Origin: PALSA-1004 sp046596405
GTDB taxonomy: Bacteria > Pseudomonadota > Gammaproteobacteria > Burkholderiales > SG8-41
Direction of reading: 5' to 3'
Length of the DNA: 5,737 bases
Assembly (NCBI GenBank): GCA_046596405.1
Contig: JBKJMN010000254.1
Span: forward strand, 1 to 5,737
Positions 1 through 5,277 of this stretch are shown piece after piece. The position numbers and the translations under genes were made by a program. The number at the start of each line of letters is the position of its first letter. Position 1 is the first letter of the stretch. The notes beneath the pieces are model-generated. The model was not told where the DNA came from. It was given only the letters and a program-made list of their open reading frames with translations, and ran no database searches.

Positions 1-60
1 GTAAGCCCTTCTCCCCCCCGGGAGAAGGGTGGGGAGAGCAAAGCGAGGGGGCCGAAGGCG
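1..60. repeat. REP-like GC-rich palindrome at left window edge
   Basis: Positions 6-15 (CCCTTCTCCC) and 20-29 (GGGAGAAGGG) form a perfect 10-bp inverted repeat around a CCCC loop, followed by a G-rich tail (30-60). No T-tract follows on either strand within the window, so it does not look like a classic intrinsic terminator. Palindromes of this CCCTTCTCCC/GGGAGAAGGG kind are familiar to me as dispersed intergenic elements in GC-rich proteobacteria. That is recollection, and no second copy lies in this window. It could still help terminate a gene outside the left edge. Confidence 0.55.
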
Positions 61-104
61 GGAATGTTTATTGTCATAAGGTTATGTAAAGATCAATAAT
101 ACGT

Positions 105-128
105 CGCACTCTGCGTCACACTCTGCGT
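105..128. repeat. Short tandem repeat, 2 x 12 bp
   Basis: Units 105-116 (CGCACTCTGCGT) and 117-128 (CACACTCTGCGT) are directly adjacent and match at 11 of 12 positions. They lie in the non-coding stretch upstream of the amidase-family gene, roughly 100 bp before its probable -10 box. Function is unknown; a two-copy repeat this short may be chance or slippage. Confidence 0.4.
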
Positions 129-224
129 TTAATCGAACACAATCGCATATAGAAATGTGGCACGTTCACGCAACGCGGTCAATGCGCGTGCACGCTGCAT
201 CGCCCTCGAACGCGCACATCGCGA

Positions 225-250
225 TGCTATACTCGATGACGTTTGCAAAC
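225..250 (+). promoter_or_regulatory. Probable extended -10 promoter and overlapping palindrome
   Basis: TGC-TATACT at 225-233 fits an extended -10 element (TGn followed by a TATAAT-like hexamer). The region about 17 bp upstream (around 205-210) has no good -35 hexamer, as is common with extended -10 promoters. Transcription would begin near 240. At 241-250 lies a perfect 10-bp palindrome, GTTTGCAAAC, which would occupy the first bases of the transcript just before the ribosome binding site. That is a plausible operator position, though which regulator would bind is not evident. Confidence 0.45.
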
Positions 251-251
251 C

Positions 252-256
252 GGAGA
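252..256 (+). promoter_or_regulatory. Ribosome binding site that fixes the start at 265
   Basis: GGAGA lies 8 bases before ATG 265. The longer in-frame alternative, GTG at 157, has no comparable site and would lie upstream of the predicted promoter, so 265 is preferred. Confidence 0.8.
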
Positions 257-264
257 AAGCGCTC

Positions 265-1350
265 ATGAATTCACTACGCTTATGTTTGACGATCGGCGCG
301 CTGGCGGCAGCGTTGTCCGCGTGCACTCAGATGCCGCCGGTTCCATATACGGTCGATGCGCACGTGCCGGTCACCCCGCAAAACGTCGCGTGGGGTCATT
401 TGCCGGCGGGGCGCCAGCCCGTATTGCGCGTGCGCTCCGGCCAGACAGTGTCGATGGATACGCTGTCGCATCAGGGCGTCAACAACGGCATGGACCCGCT
501 GAAATTTTTTGCCGCGGGCGGCGTGGCGGCCAATGAAGTGCTGCCGGACGCGCTCGAGATTTATCACAAGGCGGACCATCCGAAAGATTCGGGTGCGCAT
601 GTATTGACCGGTCCGGTTTACGTCGAGAACGCCGAGCCCGGTGACATGCTCGAAGTTCGCGTGCGCGACCTGAAGTTCCGCGTGCCTTACGGTGTCAACA
701 ACAGCAACAAGGGCACCGGGGTGCTGCCCGCCGTGAATACGGGGCCGTATCCCAAAATCATCCGCTTCGACCTGCAGCGCCGCGTCGCGCTGTTCGCGCC
801 GGGCATAGAGGTGCCGCTGGTGCCGTTCATGGGCATCATGACAGTCATGCCCCCGACGCCGCTCGCGAACACCCGGCCGCCCGGGATTTACGGCGGCAAC
901 ATGGACTTCAACCGGTTGACGACCGGATCTTCGCTGTACCTGCCCGTGCACCAGGCCGGCGCCTTGTTTTATACCGGCGATTCGCACGCGGTGCAGGGCG
1001 ACGGCGAAATCAACGGCACCGCGATCGAAGCATCGCTGACCCCCGTGCTGCAATTCATCCTGCACAAGAACGCCGGGCGCGCGATGAAGTGGCCGCGCGC
1101 GGAAGATGCCGACAATTATTACGTGATGGGCATGGACCGCGATCTCGATCTCGCGCTCAAGGAAGCCGCGCAGGAAACGGTCGCGTTTTTGCAGCAGGAA
1201 CGCGGATTGTCGGCGCCGGACGCGTATTCGCTCGCGAGCATCGCCGTCAACTACGTCATTGCGGAAGCGGTCGACGACGTGCTGATGGTGTACGGCGCGA
1301 TTCCGAAAAAAATCTTCACGACGAACCGCGCGTTCTGGTCGAAACCCTAG
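265..1350 (+). CDS. Acetamidase/formamidase-family protein, predicted lipoprotein
   Basis: 361 residues. Members of the FmdA/AmdA family hydrolyse short amides such as formamide or acetamide to ammonia and the acid. The true substrate of this member is not deducible. The family core is visible as GGNMD at 210-214, the LYLPV/GALFYTGDSHA stretch at 224-242 and the HAVQGDGEING segment at 241-251, which carries the acidic and histidine residues typical of this fold. The chosen ATG has a GGAGA site 8 bases upstream. It opens a hydrophobic leader with a lipobox LSAC at 17-20 and Thr at +2, implying lipidation on Cys20 and probable outer-membrane anchoring facing the periplasm. A longer in-frame GTG form from 157 would bury this leader behind 36 Arg/Ala-rich residues and is unlikely. 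The gene stands alone and converges on the Bug gene; no amide transporter or regulator adjoins it. The family call is firm, the substrate open. Confidence 0.88.
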   Translation: MNSLRLCLTIGALAAALSACTQMPPVPYTVDAHVPVTPQNVAWGHLPAGRQPVLRVRSGQTVSMDTLSHQGVNNGMDPLKFFAAGGVAANEVLPDALEIYHKADHPKDSGAHVLTGPVYVENAEPGDMLEVRVRDLKFRVPYGVNNSNKGTGVLPAVNTGPYPKIIRFDLQRRVALFAPGIEVPLVPFMGIMTVMPPTPLANTRPPGIYGGNMDFNRLTTGSSLYLPVHQAGALFYTGDSHAVQGDGEINGTAIEASLTPVLQFILHKNAGRAMKWPRAEDADNYYVMGMDRDLDLALKEAAQETVAFLQQERGLSAPDAYSLASIAVNYVIAEAVDDVLMVYGAIPKKIFTTNRAFWSKP

Positions 1351-1477
1351 GCGCATGCCCTTGCTCGACCGGCACGCGATCGGCGCGACGTTTCATTATT
1401 GTGCGCGGCGCGTTGTGCGGCAGGGCGAGGAAGTTCTCGAGTAGCGCGCCAATCGCCACGCCGGTCCGGTGGTCAGT
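1351..1477. other. Convergent intergenic gap, nothing recognised
   Basis: 127 bp separate the stop codons of the amidase-family gene and the Bug gene. I see no hairpin followed by a T-tract on either strand, so how the two convergent transcripts end is not evident from the sequence. Confidence 0.5.
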
Positions 1478-2446
1478 TTATTCCAGCTTGGTGCCCGTCA
1501 GCTTGATCAGGTAGCCGTATTTTTCGTAATCGGCCTTGATGCGCGCGGCGGTCTGCTCCGGCGTCATGTACCAGGGCTCGAAGGGTTCCAGGCGTGCTTG
1601 CATGTCGGGGCTCGTCTGCGCTTTCTTGATTTCGGCGTTGACCCAGTCAACGATCGCCTTCGGCGTGCCCGCCGGCGCCAAGACGCCGACCCAGCCCCTG
1701 AATTCGTAGCCGGGAACGCCAGCTTCGGCAACCGTCGGTGTAGCGGGAAACTGCGGGAGACGCGTGTCGGAACTCACCGCGAGCAAACGCAGCCGCTTCG
1801 CTTCGAGTTGTGTGACGACCGCCGCCGGGCTGCCGACGAGAAACTGCGTTTCGCCTGAAACGATCGCAGTAGTCGCGGGGCCGCCGCCTTTATAGGGAAT
1901 GTGCGTCATATGCGTCTTCGTCATCGATGTCAGCAGCGCGATCGCCAGATGCGAGAAGCTGCCGCTGCCGGAAGTCGCGTACAGAATCTCGTTCGGGTGC
2001 GCTCTGGCAAATGCGATCAGCTCCTTCACCGACTTGACGGGCAGCGAAGGATGCACGACGAGCAGTCCGGTCTGCGCGGACAAGAGCCCGATGCCGGTGA
2101 AATCCTTCAGCGTGTCGTACGGCAGTTGCTTGTAGATGTGCGGGTTGCCGACGTGGGTCGTCGAATGCACCATCAGGATGTAGCCGTCGGGTTTCGACTT
2201 GGCGACGATGTCCGCGCCTATCGTGCCGGATGCGCCGGGCCGGTTGTCGACCACGAACTGCTGGCCGGTCGTCTCGGAGATTTTCTGGAAGATAAGCCGG
2301 CCGACGACGTCGGTAAGGCCGCCGGTCGGCCATGGCGTGATCACGCGCACCGGTTTGCCCGGATAGGCTTGCGCAGCGCACGTCGCTGGCGTGGCGATCA
2401 GGTACGCCGCGGTGAGAAATGCAAATGCAAAACGGATCGGGCGCAT
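1478..2446 (-). CDS. Bug/TctC-family tripartite tricarboxylate transporter substrate-binding protein
   Basis: 322 residues, the usual length for the family. Bug proteins are periplasmic Venus-flytrap receptors that capture carboxylates or other small organic ligands for TctAB-type transporters; the ligand here is unknown. A Sec signal peptide (Arg-containing start, hydrophobic 6-20) probably ends at AQA-YPGKP, with cleavage after residue 27. Family hallmarks are YPGKPVRVITPWPTGG at 28-43, ending at the ligand-contacting loop near Asp46; VVDNRPGASGTIGA at 65-78; DGYILM at 87-92; IPYKGGGPA at 183-191; and TPTVAEAGVPGYE at 236-248. ATG 2446 was chosen over the upstream ATG because it has a GAGGAGAAG site and directly begins the signal peptide. 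No tctA or tctB membrane gene is adjacent, so this is an orphan receptor, common in Burkholderiales. It lies 108 bp downstream of pirin on the same strand but has its own candidate promoter. Confidence 0.93.
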   Translation of the reverse strand: MRPIRFAFAFLTAAYLIATPATCAAQAYPGKPVRVITPWPTGGLTDVVGRLIFQKISETTGQQFVVDNRPGASGTIGADIVAKSKPDGYILMVHSTTHVGNPHIYKQLPYDTLKDFTGIGLLSAQTGLLVVHPSLPVKSVKELIAFARAHPNEILYATSGSGSFSHLAIALLTSMTKTHMTHIPYKGGGPATTAIVSGETQFLVGSPAAVVTQLEAKRLRLLAVSSDTRLPQFPATPTVAEAGVPGYEFRGWVGVLAPAGTPKAIVDWVNAEIKKAQTSPDMQARLEPFEPWYMTPEQTAARIKADYEKYGYLIKLTGTKLE

Positions 2447-2540
2447 GGCGGAGCTTCTCCTCGAATTGCACTCGCCGCGATGCGGACGAACGCATCGACC
2501 GTCTGCATCGTGTGCAGGCGATCGATGCTCCGAGTATAAC
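2447..2540 (-). promoter_or_regulatory. Promoter and hairpin-rich leader of the Bug gene
   Basis: On the minus strand TGT-TATACT (TATACT spans 2538 down to 2533) is an extended -10 element with no clear -35, giving a start near 2526 and a leader of about 80 bases. The leader contains the inverted repeat CGATGCG (2478-2484) / CGCATCG (2491-2497) around a 6-base loop, and CTGCA (2503-2507) / TGCAG (2513-2517) around a 5-base loop. A further GCATCG/CGATGC pair at 2505-2510 and 2523-2528 could form an alternative fold. The ribosome binding site is GAGGAGAAG at 2462-2454. No known riboswitch class is recognised. Confidence 0.45.
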
Positions 2541-2554
2541 AACAGCGCGCGCGG

Positions 2555-3439
2555 TTACTGCGCGTGTTCGGCCTGTTCTCCAATATGCCCCATTTTGCCG
2601 TCTTGAAAATCGGCAATCGCCTGCTCTATTTCGCGCCGCGTGTTCATGACAAACGGGCCGTAACCAACGACGGGCTCATTAAAGGGCTCGCCGTTTAACA
2701 CAAGCAGCGTCGTATTTTCGAGCGCTTCGACCGAGAACTCTTCGCCTGCTCGCCCGAGCACCGCCATTTCCGCCTCGCCTATCGTTTCGCCTCCCACCAA
2801 CTGCAGCTTGCCGCGCAAGACGAAGAGCGCCGTCGTATAACCCGCCGGCACTTTGAATGTCGCGTGGCCGCCCGCTTGCAGATTCACATCCCACACGTTC
2901 ACCGGGCTGAACGTGCGTGCAGGACCTTGGCTGCCGTTGAATTCGCCGGCGATTACGCGCACCGAGCCCGCGCCGTCGGGTAACGCGACACGCGGAATCT
3001 GCGCGTTCGTGATGCCCTGGTAACCCGGCTGCGCCAGCTTGTTTTTGGCCGGCAGATTTACCCACAACTGCACCATCTCGAACGCCCCGCCCGTCCGCGC
3101 GAACGTCGGACCATGAAACTCTTCGTGCACGAGTCCGCCGGCGGCGGTCATCCACTGCACGTCCCCCGGGCCGATGACGCCGCCGCCGCCCGTCGAATCG
3201 CGATGCTCGACCTCGCCTGCGTACACGATCGTCACGGTCTCGAAACCGCGATGCGGATGCTCACCGACGCCCTTGCGCTCCGTCGTCGGCGGAAAAGTCG
3301 TCGGGCCCGCATAGTCGAGCAGCAGGAAAGGTGAAAACTCGGCCGCCCGGTCGTTGTACGAAAAGATGCTGCGCACGGGGAAACCGTCGCCGACCCAATG
3401 CCGCTGGTTGTTGCGCTGGATAAACGACAGTTTTTTCAT
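2555..3439 (-). CDS. Pirin family protein (Fe-binding bicupin)
   Basis: 294 residues, full length for bacterial pirins. The N-terminal cupin carries the complete metal-ligand set expected from human pirin: H61 and H63 in GEHPHRGFETVT (59-70), and H105 and E107 in GGLVHEEFHGP (101-111). Fe binding is therefore expected. The C-terminal pirin domain runs from about 160 to 275. Some bacterial pirins have quercetin 2,3-dioxygenase activity and others modulate metabolic enzymes; the sequence does not decide between these. The start at 3439 is preceded by GGAGAA about 8 bases upstream; a longer in-frame ATG at 3535 would overlap azoR and lacks family similarity. It follows azoR by 64 bp on the same strand, so the two are probably one operon under the divergent LysR regulator. 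The shared context suggests handling of quinones, flavonoids or related aromatics. The protein is likely cytoplasmic, with no signal peptide. Confidence 0.95.
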   Translation of the reverse strand: MKKLSFIQRNNQRHWVGDGFPVRSIFSYNDRAAEFSPFLLLDYAGPTTFPPTTERKGVGEHPHRGFETVTIVYAGEVEHRDSTGGGGVIGPGDVQWMTAAGGLVHEEFHGPTFARTGGAFEMVQLWVNLPAKNKLAQPGYQGITNAQIPRVALPDGAGSVRVIAGEFNGSQGPARTFSPVNVWDVNLQAGGHATFKVPAGYTTALFVLRGKLQLVGGETIGEAEMAVLGRAGEEFSVEALENTTLLVLNGEPFNEPVVGYGPFVMNTRREIEQAIADFQDGKMGHIGEQAEHAQ

Positions 3440-3503
3440 GACGAGTTCTCCGGTTCGGTGCAATTGAGCTATGTGCGTGCGGCGGCGCGTCTTTGCAAGC
3501 GCG

Positions 3504-4133
3504 CTACGCCGCCAGCGGTACCTGCGCCCGGGCATGCAATTGCGCGACCGCGCGTCGCGCCTGTGCGAGCGCGGCCTCTTTGGCCGCGGGACTGATCGCG
3601 ATACCTTCGGCGTAAACGAATTCGACGTCCGTGATGCCGAGCAGGCCCAGGAAGTTTTTCAGATACGCGCTTTGAGTGTCGTGCGGTTGGCCGGCATAGA
3701 TTCCTCCACGCGTCGCGAAAATGGTGACTTTTTTCCCGCTCAGCAGGCCGACGGGGCCCTGCGCGGTATAGCTGAACGTCACGCCAGCGCGCCCCACGTG
3801 GTCGAAGTACGCTTTAAGCGTAGAGGGCACGTCAAAGTTGTACATCGGCACGCCGAGCACAATGAAGTCCGCGCGCTTCAATTCGTCGATCAGCGCGTCG
3901 GAGAATGCAGCTTCGGCGCGCTGCCCGGCATCGCGCGCTTCAGGGTTGGTAATAAATGCCTGGAAGCGCTCCGCAGTCAGGTGCGGAACCGGTTCTTTGG
4001 CGAAATCCCGCACGATCACTTTCGCGCCGGGATTGAGTTTCTTCCACCCGGCGACAAATTCATTCGCGAGCGTGCTCGACGTTCCGGCATCGGAAAAAAG
4101 GCTGGTATCGATTTGCAGCAGCGTTTTACTCAT
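3504..4133 (-). CDS. azoR: FMN-dependent NADH:quinone oxidoreductase / azoreductase
   Basis: 209 residues, close to the roughly 200 of Escherichia coli AzoR. The enzyme is a cytoplasmic flavodoxin-like homodimer that uses NADH and FMN to reduce azo bonds and, probably more relevant physiologically, quinones by two electrons. Evidence is the N-terminal strand and Ser-rich phosphate loop (TLLQIDTSLFS at 4-14, with SS at 19-20), the FMN-contacting PMYNF at 96-100 followed by a helix ending KAYFDHVGRAGVTFSYT (107-123), and TRGGIY at 141-146, the counterpart of the SRGGIH loop. ATG 4133 is chosen because AGGAGAA lies about 8 bases upstream and the protein begins in family register; an ATG 10 codons earlier would include the ribosome binding site. 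It is the first gene of a likely azoR-pirin operon, divergent from lysR, a common arrangement in proteobacteria for induction by electrophiles or quinones. Confidence 0.93.
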   Translation of the reverse strand: MSKTLLQIDTSLFSDAGTSSTLANEFVAGWKKLNPGAKVIVRDFAKEPVPHLTAERFQAFITNPEARDAGQRAEAAFSDALIDELKRADFIVLGVPMYNFDVPSTLKAYFDHVGRAGVTFSYTAQGPVGLLSGKKVTIFATRGGIYAGQPHDTQSAYLKNFLGLLGITDVEFVYAEGIAISPAAKEAALAQARRAVAQLHARAQVPLAA

Positions 4134-4230
4134 GGCGCGTTCTCCTGATCGGGTTGATTGCATGAGGTCATTTGATCATTTACTAAATCGATATAAAAGT
4201 TCAAAATATTGCGCATATCCATCTATTTAA
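4134..4230. promoter_or_regulatory. Divergent azoR / lysR control region with candidate LysR box
   Basis: This 97-bp gap is strikingly AT-rich compared with its surroundings. ATTT (4170-4173), eleven bases, then AAAT (4185-4188) fits the T-N11-A LysR operator pattern. Inside it ATTTA-C-TAAAT (4178-4188) is a perfect palindrome. On the plus strand TATAAA (4192-4197) could be the -10 of lysR, with its weak -35 overlapping the box. On the minus strand TTGAAC (4204-4199) and TAAATG (4182-4177), 16 bases apart, are a weak -35/-10 pair for azoR. The box would thus sit on both promoters, consistent with autoregulation plus control of azoR-pirin. The promoter assignments are tentative. Confidence 0.45.
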
Positions 4231-5169
4231 TTGATATTGAATACCTCCTCCGCTCCCCGCATTGGCCTCGAGCAATGGCGCGCGCTGATCGCCGTCGTCG
4301 ACGCGGGCGGCTACGCGCAAGCCGCTGAAACGCTGCACAAAAGCCAATCGGCGGTGACTTATGCGGTGCAGAAGCTGGAAGCTGTGCTCGAGGTCAAGGC
4401 GTTCGAGATACAGGGACGCAAAGCGGTGCTAACCCCCACCGGCCAACTGCTCTACCGGCGCGCCCGCGCGCTACTTGACGAAGCGGGCGGACTCGAAAAA
4501 GCCGCGCGCTCGCTATCTGCCGGGTTCGAACCCGAAATCCGGCTGGCCGTTGAAGTTCTGTTTCCGACCTGGTTGATACTCGAATGCCTGGCTCGCTTCG
4601 GCGGCGAGGCGCCGGACACGCGCCTTGAACTCATCGAGTCGGTGATCAGCGGCACCGAGGAGGCGCTGCTCTCGGGACATGCCAACCTCGCGATCGCCGG
4701 GCGGATCCCGCCCGGTTTTGCCGGCGATCCGCTGATCCGCCTGCGTCTGGTGCTCGCGGCCAATCCGCAACACCCGCTGCACCATTTGAAACGCAAGGTC
4801 ACGATGAAGGATCTGCGCGCGCATCGGCAACTGGTCGTGCGCGAAACCGGGCAGACGCGCGCTGCGCGAACGACCGTCGAAGCAACGCAGCGCTGGACGG
4901 TCAGCAATATGTCGACGTCGATCATCGCCGCGCGCGCCGGCTACGGCTACGCGTGGCTGCCCGAATACAAGATACGCGACGAACTGGCGGCGGGCACTTT
5001 GCGCGCGCTGCCGTTGCGCGAAGGCGGCGAGCGCTTCGTCGAGCTATACCTGGTGTTCGCCGATCGCGATGCGGCCGGACCGGGCACCCTGCGCCTCGCG
5101 GAAATCATCCGCGAAGCGACCTCCGTCGAGTGCACCAAGACACCTGCGCCTCCCGCGACAAACCGCTGA
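4231..5169 (+). CDS. LysR-type transcriptional regulator
   Basis: 312 residues, typical for the family. The N-terminal winged helix-turn-helix runs from about 12 to 70, with the recognition region GGYAQAAETLHKSQSAVTYA at 26-45 followed by VQKLE (46-50) and LTPTGQLLYRRAR (67-79). A linker helix (80-96) leads to the periplasmic-binding-protein-like effector domain (about 100-300). It probably controls the divergent azoR-pirin pair and itself; the inducer is unknown. The effector domain has only one cysteine before the tail (C119), so OxyR-style disulphide sensing is unlikely. The reading frame has no ATG: an in-frame TAA at 4228-4230 precedes TTG 4231, and a second TTG lies at 4237. Neither has a Shine-Dalgarno sequence, unlike the other complete genes here, all of which carry GGAGA. 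Either TTG leaves about 8-10 residues before the conserved IGLEQWRAL start of the HTH domain, which is normal. The exact start is therefore uncertain, the family call is not. Confidence 0.92.
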   Translation: MILNTSSAPRIGLEQWRALIAVVDAGGYAQAAETLHKSQSAVTYAVQKLEAVLEVKAFEIQGRKAVLTPTGQLLYRRARALLDEAGGLEKAARSLSAGFEPEIRLAVEVLFPTWLILECLARFGGEAPDTRLELIESVISGTEEALLSGHANLAIAGRIPPGFAGDPLIRLRLVLAANPQHPLHHLKRKVTMKDLRAHRQLVVRETGQTRAARTTVEATQRWTVSNMSTSIIAARAGYGYAWLPEYKIRDELAAGTLRALPLREGGERFVELYLVFADRDAAGPGTLRLAEIIREATSVECTKTPAPPATNR

Positions 5170-5229
5170 GCTTCCCGCTCGAAGCGCGTGCATGGTTCGG
5201 CTCCGGGCGCGAACGGGCATTCAGCGCAC

Positions 5230-5259
5230 AAAAAAAAGGGCAGACCGAAGTCTGCCCTT
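5230..5259 (-). terminator. Intrinsic terminator with UUCG tetraloop
   Basis: Read on the minus strand, AAGGGCAGAC pairs perfectly over 10 bp with GTCTGCCCTT (plus-strand arms 5236-5245 and 5250-5259) around a TTCG loop closed by C-G, the very stable C(UUCG)G tetraloop. It is followed by an eight-T tract (plus-strand A at 5230-5237). It begins 18 bases after the stop codon of the DUF1080 gene and clearly serves that gene. On the plus strand no T-tract follows the stem, so it is not an equally good terminator for lysR, which ends about 60 bp to its left. Confidence 0.92.
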
Positions 5260-5277
5260 GGTGCATTTCGCGTCAGC

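Noticed and set aside
157..264. N-terminal extension of the amidase-family protein from GTG 157
   Set aside because: The 36 extra residues are Arg/Ala-rich with no family character, lack a ribosome site, would precede the predicted promoter, and would hide the lipobox leader that begins at ATG 265.
280..1356. Long minus-strand open frame opposite the amidase-family gene
   Set aside because: Its composition is Arg/His-rich and low in family-like motifs, as expected for the antisense shadow of a GC-rich gene; the plus strand carries clear conserved motifs.
1351..1477. Protein-like stretch in the minus frame continuing past the Bug stop codon (DHRTGVAIGALLENFLALP region)
   Set aside because: The Bug protein ends normally at LTGTKLE; there is no start codon with a ribosome site for this stretch and no family I can name. 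It could be a gene remnant, but evidence is too thin.
1460..1477. Inverted repeat CCGG-T-CCGG near the Bug stop codon
   Set aside because: A one-base loop cannot form a hairpin and no T-tract follows.
2551..2575. Possible terminator after pirin (CGCGC / GCGCG around the stop codon)
   Set aside because: The stem is only 5 bp, includes the stop codon, and lacks a proper T-tract.
3471..4148. Plus-strand open frames opposite azoR
   Set aside because: They are antisense shadows: Arg-rich, no recognisable domain, while the minus strand encodes a full-length AzoR.
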